A stretch of DNA of 59,892 nucleotides from Parachlamydiaceae bacterium. GTDB taxonomy: Bacteria > Chlamydiota > Chlamydiia > Chlamydiales > Parachlamydiaceae. A model generated the notes under the pieces. It worked only from the letters and a program-made list of their open reading frames with translations. It did no database searches and was not told the DNA's origin. Where the stretch lies: positions 1 through 59,892 of the forward strand of contig JANWJE010000054.1 of assembly GCA_025451995.1 (NCBI GenBank). Reading direction: 5' to 3'. The position numbers were made by a program, and so were the translations under genes. Shown here piece by piece: positions 41,489 to 50,213 of this stretch (position 1 is its first letter; every line of letters begins with the position of its first letter).

Positions 41489-42181
41489 ATGATGCAGACA
41501 ATTAAGAAATTTGTCACTGCGATCGCTTTAGTGTCTTTAGGAATGGTTCAGATGGTTTATGGTCATGGCGGCGGTGGCGGTGGCCACGGAGGCGGTCATG
41601 GCGGCGGTCATGGCGGCGGACATTGGGGAGGTGGCGGTCATGGTTGGCATGGCGGCGGCCATGGATGGCATGGTGGTCATGGCTGGCATAATGGCTGGCA
41701 TGGTCATGGCTGGCATAATGGTTGGCATGGTCATGGTTGGCACAATGGCTGGCATGGAGGATATTACTATCCCTATGGCGGCTGGGGTGGCTATTATTAC
41801 CCTTACAATTATTATGATGTCGATTTAGACAACCCAATGTATTATGGATATGGCTATCCATCAACAACCTATTATTCCTATCCCAACAGCTATTATTACG
41901 ATAGTAGCTATCCTTCTTCGTATAGTGATACAGGTTCCTATTATGATGGCAATCCAACGAATGACTCTTATAATTCGAGCTATTATTCCGGCACAAATAA
42001 TACTCCCGGATATACTTATCCTGCTAATTCGCAGTATTATAATCCCAATTCTTCGAATGGAAATTCCTACAACCAAGGACAATTTTTAAATGATGGATCC
42101 GGATATTCGTCGCAAGGACAGGGGCAATCGCAAACTCCGGTTCAAGGGCAAAATCAAGTGAAGCCCCAAGAATCGCCCTAA
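41489..42181 (+). CDS. secreted Gly/His/Trp- and Tyr-rich protein
   Basis: 230 residues from the ATG after AAGGAGGGACT. Signal peptide to about 26 (TIKKFVTAIALVSLGMVQMVYG). Residues about 27-90 are HGGGHGGG units followed by tandem HGWHNGW repeats, suited to bind copper, nickel or zinc; the rest is Tyr/Asn/Ser-rich with YYYPY motifs and a Gln-rich end. A frame of similar length on the opposite strand is only the mirror of the repeats. Related in composition to the 37044 protein. A zinc-type ABC importer follows at 42.4 kb. Confidence 0.8.
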   Translation: MMQTIKKFVTAIALVSLGMVQMVYGHGGGGGGHGGGHGGGHGGGHWGGGGHGWHGGGHGWHGGHGWHNGWHGHGWHNGWHGHGWHNGWHGGYYYPYGGWGGYYYPYNYYDVDLDNPMYYGYGYPSTTYYSYPNSYYYDSSYPSSYSDTGSYYDGNPTNDSYNSSYYSGTNNTPGYTYPANSQYYNPNSSNGNSYNQGQFLNDGSGYSSQGQGQSQTPVQGQNQVKPQESP

Positions 42182-42207
42182 ATGCGATAAAAAAAACAAA
42201 AGAGGAC

Positions 42208-42236
42208 TTGCAGAAAACCGATCAACACGGTAGGAT
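42208..42236 (+). promoter_or_regulatory. promoter of tRNA-Ser (GCT)
   Basis: TTGCAG (42208-42213), 17-bp spacer, TAGGAT (42231-42236), 16 bp before the tRNA. Confidence 0.6.
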
Positions 42237-42252
42237 GGTTGTTTTCTTTTGA

Positions 42253-42340
42253 GGAAAGATGGCTGAGTGGCCGAAAGCACGTCCCTGCTAAGGACGCATA
42301 CCCCTAAAGGGTATCGAGGGTTCAAATCCCTCTCTTTCCG
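42253..42340 (+). tRNA. tRNA-Ser (anticodon GCT)
   Basis: 88 nt. Acceptor GGAAAGA/TCTTTCC with G discriminator; D arm GGCTGAGTGGCC; anticodon arm CGTCCCTGCTAAGGACG with GCT; long variable arm ATACCCCTAAAGGGTAT; T arm GAGGGTTCAAATCCCTC. Reads AGC and AGU codons. Confidence 0.96.
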
Positions 42341-42362
42341 CATCATGGCTTTGAGCTTCTGC

Positions 42363-43202
42363 TCAAAGCCTGAACTTTCCAAGTAAACCCAAAATATACG
42401 CAATGCCTGCGATGAGTGCGATGGTTGCTCCGGTAGGCCAATCTAGGGTGTAAGCAAGCATATTGCCGCTTATGCAAAAAAAACAGCTCATCCCGATAGC
42501 TAAAAGAATCATTCGCGAAAGGCGTTTTGTCACTAAATTTGCAATTGCTGCGGGAATAGTTAGCATGGTCATGACTAAAACAATTCCGACAACCTGAATT
42601 AATAAAACGATTGAGACCGCAGTCAAAATGAGTAAAAGTTGATAGAGGGTTTGAACGTTTAATCCCTGCAAACGCGCCTGTTCTTCGTCAAAGCAGATGA
42701 GTAATAATTTTTTATGAAGAAACACGATTAAGATAATGACTCCAATATCGAGTCCCGTCAAAATCAGTAAATCTGTTTTGGAGACCCATAAAATATTCCC
42801 AATTAAAAAATTGGTCAATTCGACATTAAAACCGGGAGTTTGTGAAATAAAAAGAATCCCGATAGCCATTCCTATTGACCATATGGCGGCAATGGCAGAA
42901 TCCTCTCGTTCTTTATAATGAAGATGAATCCACCCGATGATTATGGCTGAGAGGATAGCGGCGATCAAAGCCCCAAGTAATGGATCGGCCCAAGAAACCC
43001 CTTTTGCCCTCTCAAGCCAAATGCAAATTCCAATACCGCTCAGCACAGCATGGGAAATGCTTCCACCGATAAAAACAATTCTTTTTACAACGACATAGGA
43101 GCCAATGATTCCACTGACAACTGAAGCTGCAAGCCCGGCCAGGAGAGCGGCAAGCAAAAGGGGGTTAGTTTGCAATGCTTCTATAAAAGAGGGGGATTCC
43201 AT
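42363..43202 (-). CDS. zinc/manganese-type ABC transporter permease
   Basis: 279 residues, about eight membrane segments. LLAALLAGLAASVVSGIIGSYVVVKR followed in the same chain by GGSISHAVLSGIGI is the TroC/ZnuB family start, and LLIQVVGIVLVMTMLTIPAA is the conserved later loop. Third gene of a binding protein-ATPase-permease operon; imports Zn, Mn or Fe into the cell. Confidence 0.92.
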   Translation of the reverse strand: MESPSFIEALQTNPLLLAALLAGLAASVVSGIIGSYVVVKRIVFIGGSISHAVLSGIGICIWLERAKGVSWADPLLGALIAAILSAIIIGWIHLHYKEREDSAIAAIWSIGMAIGILFISQTPGFNVELTNFLIGNILWVSKTDLLILTGLDIGVIILIVFLHKKLLLICFDEEQARLQGLNVQTLYQLLLILTAVSIVLLIQVVGIVLVMTMLTIPAAIANLVTKRLSRMILLAIGMSCFFCISGNMLAYTLDWPTGATIALIAGIAYILGLLGKFRL

Positions 43203-43213
43203 ATCTTACAGTT

Positions 43214-43957
43214 CTATTGTTTAAGTGGCATGTGATAGAGGCCAAAGACAAAATGTTTACATACTTCTTCGGGTTTTAATGAAATGACCTGTCCCTGGAC
43301 GCATAACACTCTGTCCACTTGATCAATCGCAATCCCCAAATCATGAGTCACCATGAGAATTGTCATGTCTCCTTTTAGGTTTTGAAGGAGTTTGTAGATG
43401 TCAGATTCTGCTTGAGAGTCAACACTTGCAGTTGGCTCATCCAATAATAATAGTTGAGGGTTGGACACAAGTGCACGAGCGATAAGAACTCTCTGAGATT
43501 GCCCCCCGGAAAGGGTGCCAAAGGGGACATTTTTCAAATGGGTTAAACCCACTTTTTCAAGTGCTCGTTTGGCCTTTTTTTTATCTTCAGATTTGAATCT
43601 GCCGTACCAAGGCAGTTGGGAAATCAATCCCGATAAAACCACTTCTTCAACAGTGATTGGAAAATCGCGATCATAGCGAATGGATTGAGGAACATAGGAG
43701 ATTGGGGACATCCCCCAGGAATTTCCGGCTTTTTCACCAAAGATTAAAATGTTTCCGGAACTCGGTTTGAGAAATCCTAAAATGAGTTTTAAAAGGGTTG
43801 TTTTACCCCCCCCATTGGGTCCAATAATCCCGATAAATTCTGAGGGAAAGATCTTAAAAGAAATGTCTTTAAGAATTTCTGAACCGGGATAAGAAAAAGA
43901 GACCTCTTTGAATTCGACTAAGGGTGAGTTCTTATTGTTTTGAGAAGGCATGGGCAA
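43214..43957 (-). CDS. zinc/manganese-type ABC transporter ATPase
   Basis: 247 residues. Walker A GPNGGGKTTLLKLILG (about 47-62), Q-loop VPQSI, signature LSGGQSQRVLIARAL, Walker B LLLLDEPTASVD, switch His in VTHDLG. Closest in pattern to ZnuC/MntB-type metal ATPases. Overlaps the binding-protein gene by 26 bp and is followed after 11 bp by the permease gene. Confidence 0.94.
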   Translation of the reverse strand: MPMPSQNNKNSPLVEFKEVSFSYPGSEILKDISFKIFPSEFIGIIGPNGGGKTTLLKLILGFLKPSSGNILIFGEKAGNSWGMSPISYVPQSIRYDRDFPITVEEVVLSGLISQLPWYGRFKSEDKKKAKRALEKVGLTHLKNVPFGTLSGGQSQRVLIARALVSNPQLLLLDEPTASVDSQAESDIYKLLQNLKGDMTILMVTHDLGIAIDQVDRVLCVQGQVISLKPEEVCKHFVFGLYHMPLKQ

Positions 43958-44855
43958 TCTCTAGCATAGAATCGATATAGTTCTCGGAGTAGGGATCCAA
44001 AACAATCAATTTAGCACCAAGGATATCGGCAACTAATTTTGCTGCTTTATTGTTATATTGTTTTTGAATGAAAATTGATCGAAAGTTGAGCTGCCTAGCA
44101 GTTGCCAGAAGACGTGTCATTTGTTGCGGGCTGGGATCTTTGCCTTCCACTTCAATGGCATATTGCTGAAGGTCATAATCTCTGCAGAAATAAGCATAGG
44201 CCGGATGGGAAACGAGGATGCTGCGCTGTTGCAATGGATTTAAAATTGCGGTGATTTTGGCATCTAAATCTTTAAGTTCTTGTAGAAAGGATTGCAAATT
44301 GATTTGATAAAAATTGGCATATCCCGGAAATATTTTACTTAGATGAGTCGCTATTGTTTGAGCTTGGATTTGCGCTTGCCTAGCGCTTAGCCAAAAATGA
44401 AGATCGACTGAGCTGTGACAACAGCAGCGCGTTGAGGGATCAGCAGTAATTAAATCGAGTCCCTCCCTTAAATCGACAATAGCCATATTTGGCTGGTGAC
44501 TTTTCAAAGCTTGAATGGCTCGAGTTTCAAAGGGCTCTCCAATCCTAAACCAAACCATTGCTTGATTTGCGATATGCATTTGACTTGGAGTCGGTTCATA
44601 GGTATGCGCACTCGCACCTGGGGGGACCATCATATGGACTTGCACGGTATTTTTAGCGATCTTTTCAACAAAGAATTTATGGGGAGCCACGCTCACTAAG
44701 ACATAAGGGACATCGGCGCAGCAGGAAGTGATAAAAAATAAAAAAAAGAAAAAGCGTAACATATGTGTATAAGTTTGCCAGAAATGGCAAATAAGTGAAA
44801 GGGGGAAGGTTGTTGAAAAAGAATTTGGAATCAGTTGACGTCCTTTATTAGACAT
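43932..44855 (-). CDS. zinc/manganese-type ABC transporter binding protein
   Basis: 307 residues from the ATG with GAGG upstream (44855). A second ATG at 44762 would start directly at the export signal (MLRFFFFLFFITSCCAD), which also looks like a lipoprotein signal with Cys; it lacks a ribosome-binding site. Cluster A-1 family features: VSVAPHKFFVEKIA, MMVPPGASAHTYEPTPSQ (metal His), VDLHFWLS (second His), HPAYAYFCRDY (third His), FIQKQYNNKAAKLVAD and VLDPYSENY (Asp ligand). Captures the metal outside the inner membrane. Confidence 0.92.
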   Translation of the reverse strand: MSNKGRQLIPNSFSTTFPLSLICHFWQTYTHMLRFFFFLFFITSCCADVPYVLVSVAPHKFFVEKIAKNTVQVHMMVPPGASAHTYEPTPSQMHIANQAMVWFRIGEPFETRAIQALKSHQPNMAIVDLREGLDLITADPSTRCCCHSSVDLHFWLSARQAQIQAQTIATHLSKIFPGYANFYQINLQSFLQELKDLDAKITAILNPLQQRSILVSHPAYAYFCRDYDLQQYAIEVEGKDPSPQQMTRLLATARQLNFRSIFIQKQYNNKAAKLVADILGAKLIVLDPYSENYIDSMLEIAHAFSKQ

Positions 44856-44893
44856 AGTAACCTCTAATTTATTAACTTTATTTTGAAAAATTT

Positions 44894-45922
44894 ATGCCAA
44901 CTTCAGAAGATCTACCACAGGAAATTGATAAAAAAATCAACGAACTCATCGCAATGGTGGGGGCTGATCCAGCCTCCATTGAAGGGGATTTAATCGGTCA
45001 AATCATCCAATCGAGTTTGAAGATGATTAAGGAAAAGATGAACCTAGGGCAAATTAAACTGATGGTGAGATCTTTTAAAGAAATGCGCTATGCCTATCAC
45101 GTGTTTAATCAATATCAAAAAAAAGGACGCCGTGTCAGTATTTTTGGCTCTGCCAGGACACCGGAAAATCATCCCGATTTTAAGGCTGCTAAACAATTTA
45201 GCCATGAGATAGCTTCTTTAGGCTGGGTATGTATGACAGGGGCTGCGGATGGGATCATGCGGGCAGGGCTTGAGGGTGCATCTAAAGAATCGAGTTTTGG
45301 CCTTTCGATATTGCTTCCATTTGAAAATGCCAATCACACTGTATTAGCCGGAGATCCAAAACTCATCAATTTTCGCTATTTTTTCACCAGAAAGCTCATG
45401 TTCATGAGCCATTCCGATGCCTTTGCTGCCTTTCCAGGAGGTGTTGGAACTCAAGATGAACTCTTTGAAGGATTGACATTGATGCAAACGGGGAAATCAA
45501 ACATCGTTCCTATTGTGTTAATTGGAGGGGAGCATGAAACCTACTGGCAAGCCTGGGAACACTATCTTCAAAACCATCTTCTGGCAAAAGGATTTATTAG
45601 CTCAGAAGACCAAAATCTCTACTATCGAGCGCCGACAGTGGCAGATGCGATCCAGCATATTCAGCAATTTTATCGCAGATATCATTCTAGCCGCTATGTC
45701 AAGGAGCTTTTAGTGATAAGAATGCTTTCTCCACTAACCGCACGGCAGATTCTGGCATTAAACGATGAGTTTGCGCAACTTTTAAAACATGGACACATCT
45801 TTGCTACCTCGGCCTTTCCGGAAGAAGATGACCACTTAGATCTGCCAAGAATCGCCTTTGAGCATAATCGAAGGCATTATGGCCTATTGAGGGCCATGAT
45901 CGATCGAATCAATACTTTTTAA
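44894..45922 (+). CDS. LOG-family nucleotide hydrolase-like protein
   Basis: 342 residues. Rossmann-type core with VSIFGSARTP (about 80), MTGAADGIMRAGLEGA and FPGGVGTQDELFEGLTL, the PGGxGTxxE motif of LOG (formerly 'lysine decarboxylase') proteins that cleave the N-glycosidic bond of nucleoside monophosphates. Extra N-terminal (about 70) and C-terminal (about 90) helical parts make it longer than the plant-hormone LOG enzymes, as in bacterial nucleosidase-type members. Divergent from the metal ABC operon. Confidence 0.88.
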   Translation: MPTSEDLPQEIDKKINELIAMVGADPASIEGDLIGQIIQSSLKMIKEKMNLGQIKLMVRSFKEMRYAYHVFNQYQKKGRRVSIFGSARTPENHPDFKAAKQFSHEIASLGWVCMTGAADGIMRAGLEGASKESSFGLSILLPFENANHTVLAGDPKLINFRYFFTRKLMFMSHSDAFAAFPGGVGTQDELFEGLTLMQTGKSNIVPIVLIGGEHETYWQAWEHYLQNHLLAKGFISSEDQNLYYRAPTVADAIQHIQQFYRRYHSSRYVKELLVIRMLSPLTARQILALNDEFAQLLKHGHIFATSAFPEEDDHLDLPRIAFEHNRRHYGLLRAMIDRINTF

Positions 45923-45950
45923 AGATGAGATCAGGCCTGCAGGATTAGTT

Positions 45951-46223
45951 CTAAGAGATTTTTCTTATATCTTCATCTTCTTCTTTTCCCATTTCATATA
46001 AAACATCAGGGCAAAAATCAGCACCATTTGGCCAACAAATAGTGTAGTTAAATTTATCCATTTTAACTTTTTTAAAGTATTGAATGTCTTTTAGGGGGGA
46101 AAAGTAAGATCCACCATTTTTGATCCAGTCTTCAAAATCAATGATCTTTGTTTTTTCATTATTAAAGAGTAGCTTTAATTTGTATTCATTAAGGTACTCC
46201 ACTTTTTTGATTCTCATCAACAT
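45951..46223 (-). CDS. DUF2442 protein
   Basis: 90 residues. RIKKVEYLNEYKLKLLFNNE and KIIDFEDWIKNGGSYFSPLKD fit the DUF2442 pattern, with FNYTICWPNGADFCPDVLYE near the end. DUF2442 genes usually stand next to a DUF4160 gene; here only a stump of that partner remains, ending 3 bp before this ATG. The pair is suspected to be toxin-antitoxin-like; not proven. Confidence 0.85.
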   Translation of the reverse strand: MLMRIKKVEYLNEYKLKLLFNNEKTKIIDFEDWIKNGGSYFSPLKDIQYFKKVKMDKFNYTICWPNGADFCPDVLYEMGKEEDEDIRKIS

Positions 46224-46226
46224 AGC

Positions 46227-46313
46227 TTAACTTAATGGTTTAATTTTTTTTGCTTCTTCGCCTTTGGCTAAATGATTCCAATTTTGCATCAGCTCATCGT
46301 AATAGGCTTCAAC
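46227..46313 (-). pseudogene. C-terminal stump of a DUF4160 gene
   Basis: Directly behind the mnmA stop codon and in the same frame, 28 codons read VEAYYDELMQNWN followed by HLAKGEEAKKIKPLS and a stop. DUF4160 proteins typically end in an ELLxNWxxxxxxxxxKKIxPL pattern. The rest of the gene is absent, so a deletion has joined mnmA to the stump. No own start codon fits. Confidence 0.65.
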
Positions 46314-47378
46314 TCAATAACTTGTGCCTGCAAGGATCACCCCTCCACCCAAGCAAACATCGCCTTCGTAGAAAACGATGGATTGGCCGGGTGTGACGGC
46401 TCTTTGAGGGGTTGGAAAAGTGACCCGAGCTCTTCCATCTTCAATTTTTTGAATGATGCAGACTTGATCGGCTTGCCGATATCTGATTTTAGCATGGCAT
46501 GTAAAAGGGAGATGTGGGGGTTGTCCTGAGACCCAGCTGAGTTCATCGGCTTGCAATTCACTGCGAAAGAGAGCGGGGTGGTTAGCTCCTTGCTCCACAT
46601 AAACAATTCTTTTCTCTATATCTTTGCCCACGACAAACCAAGCATCCCCTTGTCCCCCAATGCCCAAACCTTTTCTCTGGCCGATAGTGTAATAGGCAGC
46701 GCCATGGTGGTCTCCCACTATTTTTCCAGCTAATGTTTCAAAATGGCCGGGTTGAACTGCAATGTATTGGCTTAAAAATTTTCTGAAATCCCTTTCGCCG
46801 ATAAAGCAAATGCCTGTGCTATCTTTTTTTTCTGACGTTGAGAGTTGAAAGCGTCTCGCCAGTTCTCTCACTTCCTTCTTTTCTAATGCGCCGATCGGAA
46901 ATAAGACCCTCTCCAATATGGACTGGTTAATCGTGTATAAAAAATAGGTTTGGTCTTTTTGGTAATCGATCCCTTTGATTAAATGCCCCTCTTTGTTTTG
47001 GCAATAATGACCTGTTGCTAAATAATCAGCGCCAAGTTCTATCGCTTTATTGAGAAAGACTTTAAATTTGATTTCTCGATTGCATAAAATATCGGGGTTG
47101 GGAGTTAGCCCTTTTTTAAAGTCTTGGATGAATTGAGCAAACACCTGCTCTCTATATTCTTTTGTAAAATTGACCGAATAATAGGGGATATCTATTTGAT
47201 CGCATACGCGCATGACATCCTCATAATCAGAGGCTGAATGGCAGAGACCCTCTTCATTTGTCTCTTCCCAATTTTTCATGAAAAGTCCGATGACATGGTA
47301 CCCCTGTTGTTTCAGCAGCAAAGCTGAGACGGAAGAGTCGACCCCCCCTGACATTCCTACAATTACCGTTTTTTTCAT
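46314..47378 (-). CDS. mnmA: tRNA-specific 2-thiouridylase MnmA
   Basis: Thiolates wobble uridine 34 of Lys, Glu and Gln tRNAs. 354 residues. PP-loop GMSGGVDSSVSALLL (8-22), catalytic Cys in NPDILCNREIKF (about 97-108) and the persulfide Cys in STGICFIGERDF (about 195-206), then YTIGQRKGLGIGG. C-terminal beta domains are complete (RAVTPGQSIVFYEGDVCLGGG). Also called trmU. Divergent from dksA. Confidence 0.97.
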   Translation of the reverse strand: MKKTVIVGMSGGVDSSVSALLLKQQGYHVIGLFMKNWEETNEEGLCHSASDYEDVMRVCDQIDIPYYSVNFTKEYREQVFAQFIQDFKKGLTPNPDILCNREIKFKVFLNKAIELGADYLATGHYCQNKEGHLIKGIDYQKDQTYFLYTINQSILERVLFPIGALEKKEVRELARRFQLSTSEKKDSTGICFIGERDFRKFLSQYIAVQPGHFETLAGKIVGDHHGAAYYTIGQRKGLGIGGQGDAWFVVGKDIEKRIVYVEQGANHPALFRSELQADELSWVSGQPPHLPFTCHAKIRYRQADQVCIIQKIEDGRARVTFPTPQRAVTPGQSIVFYEGDVCLGGGVILAGTSY

Positions 47379-47591
47379 CTGTGAGATTCTAGTTTATTAA
47401 AAAATGATATTTTATTTGTTAAATAATTATATTTAAAGATTTTTTGTTTTTAAATTTTTTTTCTAGACACTAAAATCAAATCTATATATCTTCCGGGTTA
47501 CAAAAAAATCAAGATAGTTTAGACTGTTAGATTATACACCTTCCAGATGAAAGCTGAAAGGAGTATGTCAATAAATAAAAGGAACCGAGCA

Positions 47592-47957
47592 ATGGCGTTA
47601 AAAAAAGCAGACATAGCAAAATTTAAAAAACGATTAGAAGATATGCGTCGTCAACTTACAAATTCTCTCAAGGGTTCAACTGCCGAAGTAAAAACACCGG
47701 ATGAAGCTACGGGATATTCGCAACATCAGGCTGATCAAGGAACGGACGATTTTGACCGAACAATTAGTCTTGAAGTCACCAGTAAAGAATATGGAATTTT
47801 AAGACAAATTGAAAGAGCTCTGGAGAAAATGGACGAAAATACTTATGGGATATGCGACATCACTAATGAAGAAATCCCCTTAGCGAGATTGGAAGCTGTG
47901 CCATGGGCAACAATGACGGTCAAGGCGCAAGAGAAGTTTGAAAAAGGTTTGCTCTAA
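47592..47957 (+). CDS. dksA: DksA-like protein lacking the zinc cysteines
   Basis: 121 residues from ATG 47592 (AAAAGGAA 7 bp upstream); an upstream ATG lies directly against a GGAG. Long coiled coil with FKKRLEDMRRQLTNSL, then DDFDRTISLEVTSKEYGILRQI and the C-terminal domain YGICDITNEEIPLARLEAVP. The C4 zinc finger has lost three of four Cys (CDIT instead of CxxC; TVKA instead of CxxC), so the fold should not need zinc. DksA binds RNA polymerase through the secondary channel. dksA-lspA is also the order in Chlamydia. Confidence 0.9.
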   Translation: MALKKADIAKFKKRLEDMRRQLTNSLKGSTAEVKTPDEATGYSQHQADQGTDDFDRTISLEVTSKEYGILRQIERALEKMDENTYGICDITNEEIPLARLEAVPWATMTVKAQEKFEKGLL

Positions 47958-47969
47958 CACAACTCTTTC

Positions 47970-48491
47970 ATGCGAAAATCACCCCTTCACATTCCATTTT
48001 ACTTTTATTTCCTTGCATTGGTGCTCCTTGGATGCGACCAGCTTTCTAAATGGTTGGTTTTTAGTAATTTACCAATCATCGACTCCTCTTTTTATAGTTA
48101 CCCCTATGGAGGAGTTGGAGTGTTTAGAAATCTTGTAGGCATTGAATTTTCTATCAATCATATGACCAATACCGGAGCTGCTTGGGGTTTTTTTGGAAAT
48201 TTTCAGCTTTTTCTCATTATTTTAAGAATTTTTTTGATAGTTGGGCTTTGTATCTATCTTTTCTATTTTAATCATCAGTCCGCTTGGCAGCTCCCATTGG
48301 TTTTAATCATTTCTGGAGCACTGGGAAATGTGATTGACTTTTTTGTTTATGGGCACGTTGTCGACATGTTCCATTTTGTTTTTTGGGGATATGATTTCCC
48401 CGTATTTAATGTTGCAGATAGCGCGATAACCATCGGTATTTTCTCCTTATTTGCATTGTCTTTTTGTCATCCAACTCATCAAAAAGTATGA
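47970..48491 (+). CDS. lspA: lipoprotein signal peptidase (signal peptidase II)
   Basis: Cleaves signal peptides of lipoproteins in the inner membrane. 173 residues, four membrane segments. Conserved LGCDQLSKWLVF, NTGAAWGFF, and the two catalytic Asp in GNVIDFF and FNVADSAITIG. Starts 12 bp after dksA and overlaps the next gene by 4 bp. Confidence 0.95.
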   Translation: MRKSPLHIPFYFYFLALVLLGCDQLSKWLVFSNLPIIDSSFYSYPYGGVGVFRNLVGIEFSINHMTNTGAAWGFFGNFQLFLIILRIFLIVGLCIYLFYFNHQSAWQLPLVLIISGALGNVIDFFVYGHVVDMFHFVFWGYDFPVFNVADSAITIGIFSLFALSFCHPTHQKV

Positions 48492-49186
48492 TTCCCTTCC
48501 ACTCGCATGTAGGTCCTGTATTAAAAGCCTCTAAATGGCAGAAAGTAGCACTTTTGGTCGAAGTCGATGAAATGAAAGCACTTCTCTCTGCCATATCCCC
48601 ATTATTCATCATTAAAACCAGTGGGTTGATTAAAGAGGGGGAAGAGATCATTTCAAATGAAGAATTTCTTGACGTTTATTCTTTGTATCTCAGTTGTTTA
48701 AAAAAAGGGGAAGAGGCTAAGGATCCCCGTTTAAATCCTTATTTTTCTTCGATTTGGACAGTCACGCCCGATGTTGTCTACGGTGTCAAAATAAAGGATC
48801 GCCATTCTTTAGTGAAACTTTACAAACCTGCTGTTCAACTTCAGGGGCATCGCTTTAATTACTCCACAGCCGATCAGACATTTCGTTCCATGGTCTTTGG
48901 TGTAGATAGCATTTCTTGGGGTTTACAATTTTCATATCCACATCTTTATCAAGATGACGAAATGCAAGCGATCACTATTAAGGAATGTCCTGATTTCCCA
49001 AACACTTCCCTTTTTAAAAAAATACAACAATGGGCGCGGAACTATACAATTCCGACACCGATTGTTGCTGACGGAAAAAGGGTGAATGTTCCCTTTAGAC
49101 TAGGCAAGGAATGCCTGTCTTGGGTTCACAATCACCCTCAATTAAGAGCCAAAAATTTAATTATTCCAATAAGCGGGATAAGCTAA
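48488..49186 (+). CDS. hypothetical protein behind lspA
   Basis: 232 residues from ATG 48488, which overlaps the lspA stop (ATGA); TTG 48464 would add 8. Soluble, mixed alpha/beta: PFHSHVGPVLKASKWQKVAL, ISPLFIIKTSGLIKEGEEI, VYGVKIKDRHSLVKLYKP, SWGLQFSYPHLY. No known motif recognised. The last 30 bp overlap the convergent Ppx/GppA-type gene tail to tail. Operon position suggests a link with lspA only by transcription. Confidence 0.75.
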   Translation: MIPFHSHVGPVLKASKWQKVALLVEVDEMKALLSAISPLFIIKTSGLIKEGEEIISNEEFLDVYSLYLSCLKKGEEAKDPRLNPYFSSIWTVTPDVVYGVKIKDRHSLVKLYKPAVQLQGHRFNYSTADQTFRSMVFGVDSISWGLQFSYPHLYQDDEMQAITIKECPDFPNTSLFKKIQQWARNYTIPTPIVADGKRVNVPFRLGKECLSWVHNHPQLRAKNLIIPISGIS

Positions 49187-50188
49187 TGCTCCATCGGCAT
49201 TGTTCACGCTGATGACTTCAACATGATCCATGTGAAGACCTTGCATAAACCCCAAAACTAATAGCGGGTTTGTGACAGCGACCTCTGCAAGAGAGCCTCC
49301 AGTAAGTTCAGCATCCGTTTTGCCAGCTAGCTGCATCACTTTCTTATCCAATTCTTTTGCTTTAACTTCATTAGAACCAACTAGGGGTTTGATTCCATAG
49401 TTGAATAAACTTCCCACTGCCAGGATATGGGTTTTGGGATGATTTATTTTTTCTTTAATCGATGGATGAGTTTCTTGTGAAAGCTTCGCTGCATATTCTG
49501 CAGCTTCTTTCATTTGCATAAGCGTCATTGGATTTGGTGTTTGGATCATCTTTAAATCTCGATGTTCAATTTTTTCGATCACGTCATTTTTAAAAGGAAT
49601 AGAGGCTGTCTTGCCCTTTTCGACCACATAAGCTCCATTTGATAACGTTGTCAATTGCATGCTACCCCCACCAATATCCCATGTAAGTGTTTCATTGGGA
49701 TTAAATCGTGTCAATGCAAGAGCTGCTCTGAAAGCTAAAATCCCCTCTTCGTCTTGATTGATCACCCTTACCTGCACCCCTGTCTCTTTTGAGATTTCCC
49801 TTGCGAATTCTTCACCATTTTTTGCTTTCCTAAAGGCAGCAGTAGCGACAGCGATCACTTTTTTTACATGATATTGGTCGGCTGCTTGTTTGAGTTCTTT
49901 AATGGCATGAATTCCTTGATCCATCACTTGTTTATCAAAAGTTTCATTGGTTGATTGTTCAAGATGTTTTTGATAAGGAACCGGAATTGATTTCTCATAT
50001 AATTGCACAAGCAATATATTAGTTTGCGGGTCCACTTCAGCAACTTTGAGATTCGTTGCCCCTGAGCCGATATCGATTGCAGCTCGGATCTCTCCATGAG
50101 TAATCTCTTTGTTTGTCGGAGCCCAATAAAAAACCAGTAATATCCCAAATAAGAGGATAATGAATAAAGGGATAATATTTCGCTTCAT
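49157..50188 (-). CDS. membrane-anchored Ppx/GppA-family phosphatase
   Basis: 343 residues. N-terminal signal anchor (IIPLFIILLFGILLVFYWA) then the actin-like ATPase fold: EIRAAIDIGSGATNLKVAEV (phosphate loop 1, about 33-52), VIAVATAAFRKAKNGEEF, RVINQDEEGILAFRAAL (catalytic Glu) and TWDIGGGSMQLTTL (phosphate loop 2). It hydrolyses exopolyphosphate or (p)ppGpp-type pentaphosphate. The N-terminal anchor places the enzyme outside the cytoplasm, unusual for this family. Divergent from pncC by 25 bp. Confidence 0.88.
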   Translation of the reverse strand: MKRNIIPLFIILLFGILLVFYWAPTNKEITHGEIRAAIDIGSGATNLKVAEVDPQTNILLVQLYEKSIPVPYQKHLEQSTNETFDKQVMDQGIHAIKELKQAADQYHVKKVIAVATAAFRKAKNGEEFAREISKETGVQVRVINQDEEGILAFRAALALTRFNPNETLTWDIGGGSMQLTTLSNGAYVVEKGKTASIPFKNDVIEKIEHRDLKMIQTPNPMTLMQMKEAAEYAAKLSQETHPSIKEKINHPKTHILAVGSLFNYGIKPLVGSNEVKAKELDKKVMQLAGKTDAELTGGSLAEVAVTNPLLVLGFMQGLHMDHVEVISVNNADGALAYPAYWNN

Positions 50189-50213
50189 AGCAACCTCCTT
50201 TTTGTAGTTAGAT

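Noticed and set aside
41514-41996. 160-codon minus-strand frame opposite the Gly/His-rich gene
   Set aside because: Mirror of HGGH repeats without signal peptide or ribosome-binding site.
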